Below are positions 34,192 to 42,767 of a stretch of DNA of 64,000 bases, piece by piece (the first letter of the stretch is position 1; every line of letters starts with the position of its first letter). Below the pieces are notes generated by a model. That model did no database searches. It saw only the letters and a program-made list of their open reading frames with translations, and was not told the DNA's origin. The position numbers and the translations under genes were made by a program. Location: NCBI GenBank assembly GCA_002702065.1, contig NZXX01000013.1, forward strand, positions 421,747 through 485,746, written 5' to 3'. The DNA comes from Anaerolineaceae bacterium (GTDB taxonomy: Bacteria > Chloroflexota > Anaerolineae > Aggregatilineales > Phototrophicaceae).

Positions 34192-35238
34192 TCTTACACC
34201 CTGACGGATGCTGTATTCATGGACAAAATCCACCAGCCGCTTCACTGTATCCACCGGTGTTTCCGGCAGGATACCATGCCCCAGGTTGAAGATGTGGCCG
34301 GGCCGCCCGTTGGCCTGATCGAGCACATGCTGCGCCCGCTTCTCGACTTCCGGCCAGGGCGCGAACAACGCCACCGGGTCGAGGTTGCCCTGAATGGCCA
34401 CGCCGTCGCCCAGCCGCTGCCATGCCGTGTCCAGCTCGATGCGCCAGTCCACGCCGATCACATCGCCCCCGGCATCACGCAGCAGTTCCAGCATACCGTT
34501 GGTGTCCGTGCCAAAGTGGATAACCGGCACATCAGCCTGCCGGGCCATCTCAATCGCCTGCCGGGTATACGGCATCACATAATTCCGGTAATCCGCTGGC
34601 GACAGATGCCCAACCCAGCTATCAAACACCTGCAAGGCCTGCGCACCCGCGTGCGCCTGTGCCAGCAGATACTGCCCTACCATCTGGCTGAGTTTGGTCA
34701 TCAGGGCGTGCCACGCGTCCGGTTCGGCCATCATGAACTGCTTGGCTTTGGCATAATGACGGCTGCCCCCACCCTCAATCGCATAAGCGGCCAGCGTAAA
34801 TGGCGCACCACTGAAACCGATCAGCGGCGTGCCGCGCCCGGCCAGTTCCTGCCGCACCAGCCGGATGGCATCCAGCGTGAACGATAGTTTTTCTTCCGGC
34901 GGGTGCACCTGCAAGCGTTCGACATCCGCCGGGCTGCGCACCGGGTTATACAGCACCGGCCCTTCGCCGCGCACGAAATCCAGCTCCAGACCCATCGCGG
35001 CCAGCGGCGGCAGAATGTCGGCAAAAATGATGGCCGCGTCGAGGTCAAACGCCTGAATCGGCTGCATGGTCACTTCGCAGGCCAGTTCGGGCGAGTGGAT
35101 CAATTCGAGGATGGTGTATTTTTCACGCAGCGCGCGATACGCCGCCATATAGCGGCCAGCCTGCCGCATCAGCCAGACCGGGGTAGCATCCACCGGTTCG
35201 CGTCGGCACGCCTTCAAAAAGCGGGAGTCATTGTGCAT
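34189..35238 (-). CDS. hemE: Uroporphyrinogen decarboxylase
   Basis: The 349-residue protein converts uroporphyrinogen III to coproporphyrinogen III. It has the N-terminal signature TPVWLMRQAGRYM, the Asp region IIFADILPPL, GFSGAPFTLAAY, VFDSWVGHLSP and FNLGHGILPETPV, all characteristic of HemE. Length matches the family. It lies between hemA and hemY on the same strand, with about 170 bp from hemA, and probably forms an operon with them. Confidence 0.97.
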   Translation of the reverse strand: MHNDSRFLKACRREPVDATPVWLMRQAGRYMAAYRALREKYTILELIHSPELACEVTMQPIQAFDLDAAIIFADILPPLAAMGLELDFVRGEGPVLYNPVRSPADVERLQVHPPEEKLSFTLDAIRLVRQELAGRGTPLIGFSGAPFTLAAYAIEGGGSRHYAKAKQFMMAEPDAWHALMTKLSQMVGQYLLAQAHAGAQALQVFDSWVGHLSPADYRNYVMPYTRQAIEMARQADVPVIHFGTDTNGMLELLRDAGGDVIGVDWRIELDTAWQRLGDGVAIQGNLDPVALFAPWPEVEKRAQHVLDQANGRPGHIFNLGHGILPETPVDTVKRLVDFVHEYSIRQGVR

Positions 35239-35409
35239 TGTTCAAGCTACCTATAGGGATTATAGACATGGCATACATTCAGCAATCTGTAGGGGCACAC
35301 TGTCTGCGCCCGGATGTTGTGTCGTCCGAAGGGTTGAGACACCAGGCGACTTCGACCCCACGCAGCGGGTCAAAACCCTGCTGTCGATTCGTAACGTCAA
35401 CCGCAGGCC

Positions 35410-36732
35410 TTATTCCGCCCGGTCATCCAGCGCGAACAGGTCACGCACCACCGAGGCATAATCCGAATCCGCCGCGCCGGCCTTCAGCCGCACCGTCGGC
35501 TCATGCAGAATCTTGTTGACGATGCGATGCGCCATCAGTTCGACAACCCGCTGCTGGTTGGGGTCCAGATCACCCAGCCGCCGCAGCGCCGCATCCACTT
35601 CGTCACGGGCCTGAGCCGCCGCTTTCTGCCGCAGCGCCGCGATCACCGGGCCATTGCTGCGCCCGCTGTACCACGTCACAAAACGGGCGATTTCTTCATC
35701 CACAATGCCATTCACATCGGCAATGGCCGCTTCGCGCCGGGCCACGTTCGACTCGACAAACTGGTTGAGGCTGTCCAGGTCATAATACTGCACACCCGGC
35801 AAGCGTCGCGCCGCTTCATCCACATCCCGCGGCAGCGCAATGTCAATCATGACCAGCGGTCGATCCCCCCGGCGCGCCAGTGCGTCTTTCACCTGGGCTT
35901 CACCGATCACCGGATGCGGCGCACTGGTAGCGGTAATTACCACATCGGCGTCAGCCAGCGCATCCGGCAGATGCTGCCAGTCGAGCGCCTCACCATCAAA
36001 GGCCTGCGCCAGATCAACCGCCCGTGCATAAGTGCGGTTGACACAGCGGATCGTATGGACGTCGTGCCGGTGCAGCGCCTGGGCCGCCAGAAACGCCATT
36101 TCGCCGCTGCCGATCACCAGCGCCTGTGCCCGGTTGAGGTTGGGGAACGCCTGCTGCGCCATGTAGACCGCGGCATGGCTGACCGACGTAATATAGCGGC
36201 TGATGTCGGTCTCGGTACGTGCCCGTTTACCGGCATGGGCCGCCAGCGTGAACAGATGCGACAGGACCGGCCCGGCGGCACCGTTCACCTGAGCCGTCGC
36301 AAACGCGGCGCTCACCTGCCCCAGTATCTGCGCTTCGCCCAGAATCATCGAATCCACCCCGGAAGCCACCCGCATCAGGTGTGCAATGGCCCCGTGGCCG
36401 TTATCCATATAGGCGGCATCAAGCAGTTCTTCGGGCGAGAGGTTGCGCAGCGAGGCCAGCACGCGTAACACCGCGGCCATACCCTGCTGGGTGTCCGATG
36501 TCACACCGTAAACCTCCAGCCGGTTACAGGTCGCCAGCACGACCACTTCTTCCAGTGGCGCCTGTGCCAGCGCGTCCAGCGCCTGACTTTGCTCATCGGC
36601 GGTCTGGGCAAGCTGTTCGCGCAGTTGCAGCGGCGCGGTACGATGATTAAAACCCAGCACAAACAAGCGGGCCAAGTCAGCGTGTTCAGGTTTATCAAGC
36701 AGCATGTGAGGAGACTCGATCTGCATGGTCAT
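35410..36732 (-). CDS. hemA: Glutamyl-tRNA reductase
   Basis: The 440-residue enzyme makes glutamate-1-semialdehyde from glutamyl-tRNA with NADPH, the first step of C5 haem synthesis. The catalytic Cys69 sits in VVLATCNRLEVYG, and LFVLGFNHRTAP marks the start of the catalytic domain. The NADPH domain has ALVIGSGEMAFLAAQAL, and the C-terminal dimerisation helices follow. The ATG at 36732 lacks a clear ribosome site; ATG at 36726 is equally possible. It is the first gene of the hemA-hemE-hemY-TPR run and diverges from a cyclase gene across a spacer with a curved-DNA-like A-tract region. Confidence 0.96.
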   Translation of the reverse strand: MTMQIESPHMLLDKPEHADLARLFVLGFNHRTAPLQLREQLAQTADEQSQALDALAQAPLEEVVVLATCNRLEVYGVTSDTQQGMAAVLRVLASLRNLSPEELLDAAYMDNGHGAIAHLMRVASGVDSMILGEAQILGQVSAAFATAQVNGAAGPVLSHLFTLAAHAGKRARTETDISRYITSVSHAAVYMAQQAFPNLNRAQALVIGSGEMAFLAAQALHRHDVHTIRCVNRTYARAVDLAQAFDGEALDWQHLPDALADADVVITATSAPHPVIGEAQVKDALARRGDRPLVMIDIALPRDVDEAARRLPGVQYYDLDSLNQFVESNVARREAAIADVNGIVDEEIARFVTWYSGRSNGPVIAALRQKAAAQARDEVDAALRRLGDLDPNQQRVVELMAHRIVNKILHEPTVRLKAGAADSDYASVVRDLFALDDRAE

Positions 36733-36834
36733 AATATCTGTTGAATTTGATTGCCCGATCTAAAGGATCATGATGCCCGGTAAACATTGATTTACAGCCA
36801 CTTTAAAATTCGCTATGATCCGGTACAACATGAA

Positions 36835-36862
36835 GGGAACCTAAGTTAAAATCTAGGTTCCC
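36835..36862. promoter_or_regulatory. Perfect inverted repeat in hemA-cyclase divergent spacer
   Basis: The arms GGGAACCTA and TAGGTTCCC (9 bp) flank a 10-base AT-rich centre. It lies about 100 bp from both divergent start codons and could be an operator or a leader hairpin. Confidence 0.5.
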
Positions 36863-36869
36863 CAGTAGC

Positions 36870-36916
36870 AAAAATATACCACAAAACTGTAAAAATATGC
36901 AAAAATCTCAGCAAAA
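36870..36916. promoter_or_regulatory. Phased A-tracts, probable curved DNA
   Basis: Five A4-A5 tracts start at 36870, 36883, 36891, 36901 and 36913, on average about 10-11 bp apart. They end some 20 bp before the cyclase start codon. Phased A-tracts bend DNA. Confidence 0.5.
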
Positions 36917-36936
36917 CTGATAACAGAGGTCATAGA

Positions 36937-37614
36937 ATGTTTCGCGTTTTGTCATATTCGATTACGCCCGATAGCCCCGTCTGGCCGGGTAATTTACCGG
37001 CGGTGGGGGCCCAGCCGTTCACCGCGATTCATCGGGGCGACCGCAGCAACACGACGATCCTGCATCTGTTTTCCCACTCCGGCACGCATCTGGACGCGCC
37101 CAAACATTATAATGATGCCGGGCCGTCGGCGTGGGAGCTGCCCATCGAGCAGTATATTTTCGAGAAACCGCTGGTGCTGGATGTGCCCAAAACTGCCCAG
37201 GCAGCCATCCTGCGCGAAGACATCGAACCGTATGCGGCTGCACTGGCCGAGGCGGATGTCGGCCTGCTGCGCACCGGCTGGAGCCAGGAACGCGACCACA
37301 ACCCGCGCCATTATGCCAGCAAAGGGCCTTTCCTGCACCCGGACGGCGCACGCTTCCTGATGACCTTTGCCAACCTCAAAGCCGTCGGCATCGACACCAT
37401 CTCGATTGCCACGCCGGACTATCTGACGGAAGGTATCGAAACGCACCGCGTCCTTACCGGGGCCGGGCGCACCGATGATCGTTTTGTATTGATTCTGGAA
37501 GATTTCCGCATCGACGCCGACCTGAACGATGCCCGCCGCATCTATACCTGGCCGCTGTTCATTCAGGGGTCAGATGGCAGCCCCTGCACCATCGTCGCGG
37601 AATTTGGGGATTGA
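36937..37614 (+). CDS. Cyclase-family (kynurenine formamidase-like) hydrolase
   Basis: The 225-residue protein has the metal motif HxGTHxDxPxH: FSHSGTHLDAPKHYND with H47, H51, D53 and H57. A second metal/catalytic region, KAVGIDTISIATPDYL, is also present. The fold is that of the Mn/Zn-dependent amidohydrolase-like cyclase family (Pfam Cyclase), including KynB and other small hydrolases. There are no other tryptophan-degradation genes nearby, so the substrate is open. The gene stands alone on the plus strand, diverging from hemA. A repeat array begins just after its stop codon. Confidence 0.88.
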   Translation: MFRVLSYSITPDSPVWPGNLPAVGAQPFTAIHRGDRSNTTILHLFSHSGTHLDAPKHYNDAGPSAWELPIEQYIFEKPLVLDVPKTAQAAILREDIEPYAAALAEADVGLLRTGWSQERDHNPRHYASKGPFLHPDGARFLMTFANLKAVGIDTISIATPDYLTEGIETHRVLTGAGRTDDRFVLILEDFRIDADLNDARRIYTWPLFIQGSDGSPCTIVAEFGD

Positions 37615-37619
37615 GCCGC

Positions 37620-37646
37620 CAGTTGTCAGCATGTCAGGGGTCAGCA
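37620..37646 (+). repeat. CAGTTGTCAGC-type array after cyclase gene
   Basis: The stop codon is followed, five bases later, by CAGTTGTCAGCATGTCAGGGGTCAGC. With the array at 37767-37815 in the other orientation it brackets the spacer. Confidence 0.6.
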
Positions 37647-37670
37647 AAGAGCAGCATCGCATACCATGAA

Positions 37671-37690
37671 GGGCGCAGCACGCTACGCCC
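37671..37690. repeat. GGGCGCAGC palindrome
   Basis: GGGCGCAGCA / CGCTACGCCC is a near copy of the element at 33974-33993, again followed by CCTGCGCAATT. Confidence 0.6.
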
Positions 37691-37766
37691 CTGCGCAATT
37701 TACAGATAGCTGGTTATCACGATCAAGCATGATCTAATTTATCTATCACCGGCATTGTTCATGCCT

Positions 37767-37815
37767 AACTGACAACTGACAACTCTTGACTGAGGGCTGA
37801 CAACTGCTTACTGCT
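37767..37815 (-). repeat. CAGTTGTCAGT-type array after PAAR-like gene
   Basis: On the minus strand the stop codon is followed by GCAGTAAGCAGTTGTCAGC, and further copies follow (AGTTGTCAGTTGTCAGTTAG). Confidence 0.65.
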
Positions 37816-38207
37816 CACGCGCCAACATTCACCGTAAACTGACCGGGGCTGGTGACCGTGATCACCCCACCCCACATGCACATACACTGGCAGCTGTTGT
37901 GCAGCGCCGGTTGATTGCCGATCATCACCCGCGAGGACCCCGGCGTCCACGGCGAACTTGTCACCGGGATACACGGCTGAGGCGTCAGCACACCCTGGGC
38001 CGCCGATGTCGCAGCCGCCACCTGCGGGTTCGACAACGTTGTACACATGCCAAAGGGCAGGATATTGGTCATCGGAATATGATCCATGATGGTGGCAGCG
38101 GGCATATTAGCGGCGTTCACCCGTCTGGCAGGCAGCACGACCATGCTTGATGGCGTCGTCCCGAAGGAACAGGCCAGGTTGGCGCCCTGGCAAACCAACT
38201 GGGGCAT
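37815..38207 (-). CDS. PAAR-like (DUF4280) protein
   Basis: The 130-residue protein fits the DUF4280 PAAR-like family: MPQLVCQGANLACSFGTTPS, DHIPMTNILPFGMCTTLSNP, LTPQPCIPVTSSPWTPGS and the terminal MWGGVITVTSPGQFTVNVG. The conserved cysteines could bind a metal. PAAR and PAAR-like proteins sharpen the spike of contractile injection systems and carry effectors. No other type VI or injection-system gene is in the window, so this is an orphan. It has no signal peptide. A strong AGGAGG-like ribosome site precedes the start at 38207. Confidence 0.85.
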   Translation of the reverse strand: MPQLVCQGANLACSFGTTPSSMVVLPARRVNAANMPAATIMDHIPMTNILPFGMCTTLSNPQVAAATSAAQGVLTPQPCIPVTSSPWTPGSSRVMIGNQPALHNSCQCMCMWGGVITVTSPGQFTVNVGA

Positions 38208-38707
38208 CGTTCACCTCCTGATCAAAGGTTCAATCATTCTGATTATAGGCTGATTGCGGGTTGCAGGGCAATCGCCCGGCGCACATTGATGGGGTTGGCA
38301 GTGCGGTTGGCGAACATCCACTGCTGAATAATCCATGAATTCAGGCCGTGCCCACCTGAACCCTGGTCATCTGGGGGGTTTACAAAAACCGCAAGCGGTC
38401 TATAATCGAAATTGGCTTGAGTCATCAGGCCACACTGTTGGCTATTCAGAAAGTCATCATGAACGACCCTAGTAGTTATTCTCAGGAACAAAGCCCGCCC
38501 TTACCCGGCGGCAGTAACGTGAGATAACGTCGTTCCCTCAAACATTCGTTGCCGGGGATGACGCACCCGCGTTATTGCCGACCCTGAACCATCAGGGAGA
38601 CACCCGGTAACCAAGGCTCTGTTCCAGACAATTTCAAAGCTCACTCAATCGCTTTTGCGGTACGGCATGTATGGTCGTGCTGCGTGTCTGTGTAACGGAG
38701 GATACCC
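38208..38707. other. 500-bp spacer, no convincing gene
   Basis: The spacer lies between the PAAR-like gene (minus) and the DUF1003 gene (plus). A minus-strand open frame at 38243-38491 (82 codons) has no ribosome site and no family resemblance. An imperfect inverted repeat, CGGCAGTAACG near 38508 and CGTTATTGCCG near 38570, is present. No terminator or tRNA was recognised. Confidence 0.45.
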
Positions 38708-39343
38708 ATGTACAACGACCTACTGCTGGATCGCCTGGTTGTCGCGGCACCCGCTGGCAACACCGATGATCGTATTCAGGCCCTGATCGACGAAATCGAG
38801 GCCCTCGATAACCTGCTCTCACCTGAAGCCCAGCAATTGATTCGCGACCTGCGTGCGCACACCGTCGCCGACGATGTGTACGAAGACATGGACGAACACG
38901 AGTCCATCGGTGGCCGTGTGGCGGACTGGATGGCCCGTTTCGCCGGCAGCTGGCGCTTCATCATCTCCTTCTGTTTGTTGATGGTCGCCTGGATGTGTGT
39001 CAACTTCTTGCTAAAGGATCGCGCCTTCGATCCCTATCCCTTTATTCTGCTCAATCTCATGCTCAGCACACTGGCCGGGCTGCAAGCGCCGGTGATCCTG
39101 ATGTCGCAGAACCGGCAGGCCAAGAAGGACCGGGCGGTAGCCGACAATGATTATCACGTCAACCTGAAGAACGAAGTCGAAATTGCCGACCTGCACCGCA
39201 AGATCGACGGCCTGACCGATGCACTGGTGAACCAGACCAAGATGGTCAACGCCCTCGTCAGTGCCCGCCGTCAGGAACTGAGCGCCACCGTCCGCGCCAT
39301 CGAAACCGCGCGCGAAGACGGCAATACCCGGCGCATCAGCTAG
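38708..39343 (+). CDS. DUF1003 membrane protein
   Basis: The 211-residue protein matches DUF1003: RVADWMARFAGSWRFIISF, then two membrane helices (FCLLMVAWMCVNF and LNLMLSTLAGLQAPVILMSQ) and the conserved NRQAKKDRAVADNDYHVNLK. A short coiled coil follows. The family function is unknown. The start follows a strong GGAGG. The N-terminal 70 residues are acidic and unrelated to the family core. Confidence 0.9.
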   Translation: MYNDLLLDRLVVAAPAGNTDDRIQALIDEIEALDNLLSPEAQQLIRDLRAHTVADDVYEDMDEHESIGGRVADWMARFAGSWRFIISFCLLMVAWMCVNFLLKDRAFDPYPFILLNLMLSTLAGLQAPVILMSQNRQAKKDRAVADNDYHVNLKNEVEIADLHRKIDGLTDALVNQTKMVNALVSARRQELSATVRAIETAREDGNTRRIS

Positions 39344-39361
39344 CGACGTGCCCCAAAATCG

Positions 39362-39420
39362 TTCAGCTTGTCAGCAGCTCAGCATGGACACGTTCAGTGC
39401 CGAAGTGCTGACAGGCTGAA
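39362..39420. terminator. Long inverted repeat between convergent genes
   Basis: Fifteen-base arms TTCAGCTTGTCAGCA and TGCTGACAGGCTGAA pair with one G-U-type mismatch around a 29-base loop. They lie between the 3' ends of DUF1003 and the HExxH gene. There are few Ts after it, but the position suggests a two-way transcription barrier. The arms share GTCAG with the heptamer arrays. Confidence 0.5.
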
Positions 39421-39440
39421 AACAGCCCTTATATAACGGC

Positions 39441-40160
39441 TCAGGGCACTTTGCCCGCTAGCAACTGCGCCAGTTCAGTGCAGATTGCCGGGTCATCACT
39501 GTCGGCGCAACGGTCGTTCAGCGCATCCCAAACCACGCCGGCAGGTCGCAGTTCAAACAGCCCGGTCACGCCATACCACCAATACGCATCCTGATAATCC
39601 GGTGGATAAACTGCGGTAGGCGAATACGACTCATGGGCCGGGCAGCGCACGCCATCAACCGCCCCGCAGAAATGCGTCAACTCGTGAATCAGATAGCCAA
39701 CCGTCATGGAACGATCCTGCTGAATGCGCACCGCCGCCAATGTCACCCCGGCGCCAGCTGCATCATCACGGCGGACCGGCCATAAGAAACAGCGGCGCGA
39801 GGCGTCATCCGCCTTGTCCGGGAAGCACCAGCAGTTGACCGAACCTGTCAGGCCGCCAAAGCCTTCGGTGCCAGTAGGAAACGGCTCGAACGCGGACGCA
39901 TCGGGCACAAAACGAACGATCATCGGCGCGGCAGGCTGGTGGCCATCGGGCTGAATATACGGGTCCAAATAGGTCAGCAGCTCGCCAACAAAAGCGGGGG
40001 TGATACCGGGCGGCAACGCATCGGTTACCACCCACAAGGTGTCGCTGACGGCTGCAATCCTCACCACATCAACCGGCAAGGCCGCTGCCGGTGATACGCC
40101 AGCGAAACACCCGATCATCACCGTAAGCCACCCCAGCCACAATTTTCGCCAGACACCCAT
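39441..40160 (-). CDS. Exported protein with HExxH metallopeptidase-like motif
   Basis: The 239-residue protein has a signal peptide (LGWLTVMIGCFAGVSPAAA). Its HExxH motif LIHELTHFCG has H159, E160 and H163 and suggests a zinc metalloprotease. Several cysteines (NCWCF, RRCF, HFCG, VRCP, DRCA) could form disulfides. The third zinc ligand and the family are not clear; a gluzincin- or DUF-type peptidase is possible. ATG at 40160 has GGGGGAGAT upstream. Confidence 0.72.
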   Translation of the reverse strand: MGVWRKLWLGWLTVMIGCFAGVSPAAALPVDVVRIAAVSDTLWVVTDALPPGITPAFVGELLTYLDPYIQPDGHQPAAPMIVRFVPDASAFEPFPTGTEGFGGLTGSVNCWCFPDKADDASRRCFLWPVRRDDAAGAGVTLAAVRIQQDRSMTVGYLIHELTHFCGAVDGVRCPAHESYSPTAVYPPDYQDAYWWYGVTGLFELRPAGVVWDALNDRCADSDDPAICTELAQLLAGKVP

Positions 40161-40411
40161 GTCTATCTCCCCCACCCATAAGAACCGCCGCAAGCTGGGT
40201 CTGCGGTAAGACCAACTTCCGGCGGTATTTTGAAGCAGGTAAGTTTTCCGCCGCTGCCACCAAAGCGACTGCGACTAGTCTTATTGTAGAACCGGGCTGA
40301 ACCGTTGTGGTCATATCCAGCCGGTGACAAAGTTCATGGTCCGGGTAACTGCGGGGCAGATTCAGCCGCTATCTTCGGCTATACTTGCCGCGATTTATGG
40401 GGGAGCTGGGC

Positions 40412-42184
40412 ATGACGCCGGAAATCATCACCTTTTTACTGATCTTCGCTGCTGCGCTAGTGCTGTTTTCGATTGAGATATTCGCGGCGGATATTATCGC
40501 GCTGGGGTTAATGCTGGTGTTGATCCTCACCGGGCTGCTGCCTGCCGAAACAGCCTTCGCCGGGTTTGGCAGCGAAACGGTGCTGATGATCCTCGGCCTG
40601 CTGATTCTGACAGAAGCGCTGGAACGCACGGGCGTGGTTGATCTGGTCGGCCACTGGCTGATGCAGGTTGTGGGCAACCGGCCCAAACGTCTGCAAGCGA
40701 TCCTGCTGGCTGGCCCGGCGGTCATGAGTTCGTTCATGAGCAACACAGCGTCGGCGGCGTTCTTCCTGCCGATTGTGCTGGGGCTGGCCCGCCGCGCCCG
40801 CCTTAGCCCCTCCAGGCTGCTGATGCCTGTCGCCTTCGCGTCGATCCTCGCCAGCTCCGTCACGCTCATTGGCACCTCAACCAATATCGTCGTCAGCGGT
40901 TTTATGCAGCAGAACAACCTCGCCCCGCTGACCATGTTCGAACTGACCCCGGTCGGGCTGCCGATTTTGATCGTTGGGCTGCTGTACATGTGGTTCATCG
41001 GGCGGCGGCTGATTCCGGACCGGACCGGCGTGGCGGAAGATACGCAGTATTTCGACAGCGCGCTTTATTTCTCCGAAATCGAGATTCTGCCCGGTGCCCG
41101 GTTGGTGGGCCAGACCATTGAGGACTCGCTTATCATGCAGGAGCTGCGCCTGGGCGTGTTGCAGCTTCAGCGCGGCGGGGAATATATCAAGCCGCTGGCG
41201 GATACCGTGCTGCAACCCGGCGACGTGCTGTTCGTCGAGGGCAAACGCGATGACATCCTGCAAATCCAGTCCCGACCCGGCGTCACCGTCAAAGGCGCGA
41301 TGCAGACTCTCGAAAGCTACGCCCGCAAGCAGGACTCGCAGATGGCGGAGGTGATTCTGCTGCCGGATTCACCGCTGGTCGGGCGCACGATCAAGGGGCT
41401 GCAACTGCGCGAACGCTACCAGATGCAGATCATCGCCATCAATCAGGCGGGTAAGATCAGCTACAGCAAGATCGGACGGCGCGTGCTGCGGCTGGGCGAC
41501 ATCCTGCTGATTCAGATGCCAGCCGACAGCCTCAAACTGCTGGAATCGCAGCGGCTGTTTCATATCCTCGACATGATCGACGCGCCACAGACCAACCATA
41601 AACGCGCGCGGCTGGCGGTGGCGATCTTTCTGGCGGCGTTAGGTCTGGCGATTTTTAATGTGGTATCGATCGCCGTCGCCGTGCTGATCGGCGCACTGGG
41701 CGTGTTCCTCACCCGCTGCATCACGCCGGAAGAAGCCTATCGCAACATCCAGTGGAAAACCATCATCCTCATCGGCAGTATGCTGGCGTTTGGTCAGGCG
41801 ATGCAGGCCACCGGCACAGCGGATTTTCTGGCGCAGCTGATCATTCAGCTTCCGGGGGCGGATACCCCCATCGGCCTGCTCAGCTTCTTCTTTATACTCG
41901 GCGTGGTGCTCACGCAACCGATGTCCAATCAGGCCGTCGCTGCCATCCTCGTCCCCATCGCCATCCAGACCGCCACCCTGCTCCAGTTCAACCCGCGCCC
42001 GTTCGCCATCATGCTGGCTGTCGCCGCCAGCACATCGTTCATCACTCCGCTGGAACCGGCCTGCGTCATCGTCTATGGGGCGGGCAAATACAAGTTTATG
42101 GACTTTCCCCGCGTCGGTGCCCTGCTGACAGTCATCATCTACCTGATTGCGATTGCGCTGGTGCCGCTGTTTTTTGGCGTGTGA
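40412..42184 (+). CDS. SLC13-type permease with two TrkA-C domains
   Basis: The 590-residue protein has about ten helices typical of the DASS/ArsB superfamily (FAGFGSETVLMILGLLIL, SNTASAAFFLPIVLGLA, IGTSTNIVVSGFM). They are interrupted by two RCK_C/TrkA-C domains at about residues 217-285 and 308-383 (ARLVGQTI, PLVGRTIKGLQ). It is likely a sodium-dependent anion transporter with ligand-gated control; substrate unknown. The start at 40412 is chosen for GGGGGAGC upstream. A second paralog is encoded at 46641-48449. Confidence 0.9.
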   Translation: MTPEIITFLLIFAAALVLFSIEIFAADIIALGLMLVLILTGLLPAETAFAGFGSETVLMILGLLILTEALERTGVVDLVGHWLMQVVGNRPKRLQAILLAGPAVMSSFMSNTASAAFFLPIVLGLARRARLSPSRLLMPVAFASILASSVTLIGTSTNIVVSGFMQQNNLAPLTMFELTPVGLPILIVGLLYMWFIGRRLIPDRTGVAEDTQYFDSALYFSEIEILPGARLVGQTIEDSLIMQELRLGVLQLQRGGEYIKPLADTVLQPGDVLFVEGKRDDILQIQSRPGVTVKGAMQTLESYARKQDSQMAEVILLPDSPLVGRTIKGLQLRERYQMQIIAINQAGKISYSKIGRRVLRLGDILLIQMPADSLKLLESQRLFHILDMIDAPQTNHKRARLAVAIFLAALGLAIFNVVSIAVAVLIGALGVFLTRCITPEEAYRNIQWKTIILIGSMLAFGQAMQATGTADFLAQLIIQLPGADTPIGLLSFFFILGVVLTQPMSNQAVAAILVPIAIQTATLLQFNPRPFAIMLAVAASTSFITPLEPACVIVYGAGKYKFMDFPRVGALLTVIIYLIAIALVPLFFGV

Positions 42185-42193
42185 GGTGGGGAT

Positions 42194-42216
42194 GAGTTGT
42201 CAGTTATCAGTCAGTT
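42194..42216 (+). repeat. CAGTTATCAGT-type array after SLC13 gene
   Basis: Beginning about 10 bp after the stop codon the sequence reads TGAGTTGTCAGTTATCAGTC. Confidence 0.6.
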
Positions 42217-42284
42217 TGACCCCTTGACTCTGACGCGGCGTCAGGGTTTAGGATGCCCCTGTCAACACGCAGCAGGAGGCAGTC

Positions 42285-42752
42285 ATGAGCAAGAAAGTCC
42301 CATTCGAGCGCTTCAGCGACGACCAGCAGAAACAATATGAACGAGAGGCGCGTTTGCAGTATGGGCCGCAGATCGTCAACGAATCGGTCAACCGCTGGAA
42401 CAGCTACAGCGAAGCCCGGCGCGATGCGATCATGGCGGAAGGCAACGCGGTCTACAGCGATCTGGCACAGGCGATGCTCAGCGGTGAACCAGCGACCAGC
42501 CCCGCAGTACAGGCCATCCTGACCCGCTGGCACAATCATCTGCGGCACTTCTACGAACCGACGCTGGATATTCTGCGTGGTCTGGGCGAGCTGTATAACA
42601 GCAACCCGGCGTTCATCGCCTTCTTTGATCGCCTGCACCCTGACCTGCCGCAGTATCTGCAAGACTCCATCGCGCAGTACGTGGACGACCTCGAATATGC
42701 CGAGATCGTGCGTCTGCTGGCCCAAGATGAAGCGGAACGGGGGCGGATTTAG
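42285..42752 (+). CDS. Stand-alone TipAS-like domain protein
   Basis: The 155-residue protein resembles the antibiotic-recognition domain of TipA (TipAS): FSDDQQKQYEREARLQYGP, ARRDAIMAEGNAVYSDLAQAM, a WHNHLRHFYEP segment and GLGELYNSNPAFIAFFD. In TipA this domain binds thiopeptide antibiotics and is joined to a MerR DNA-binding domain. Here the MerR part is absent, as in the short TipAS form, so it may act as a binding/sequestering protein. The start follows AGGAGG. Confidence 0.85.
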   Translation: MSKKVPFERFSDDQQKQYEREARLQYGPQIVNESVNRWNSYSEARRDAIMAEGNAVYSDLAQAMLSGEPATSPAVQAILTRWHNHLRHFYEPTLDILRGLGELYNSNPAFIAFFDRLHPDLPQYLQDSIAQYVDDLEYAEIVRLLAQDEAERGRI

Positions 42753-42767
42753 GTCCGCCTTCCCACC

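Noticed and set aside
38243..38491. 82-codon minus-strand frame
   Set aside because: No ribosome site and no recognisable domain; could be a remnant but cannot be supported.
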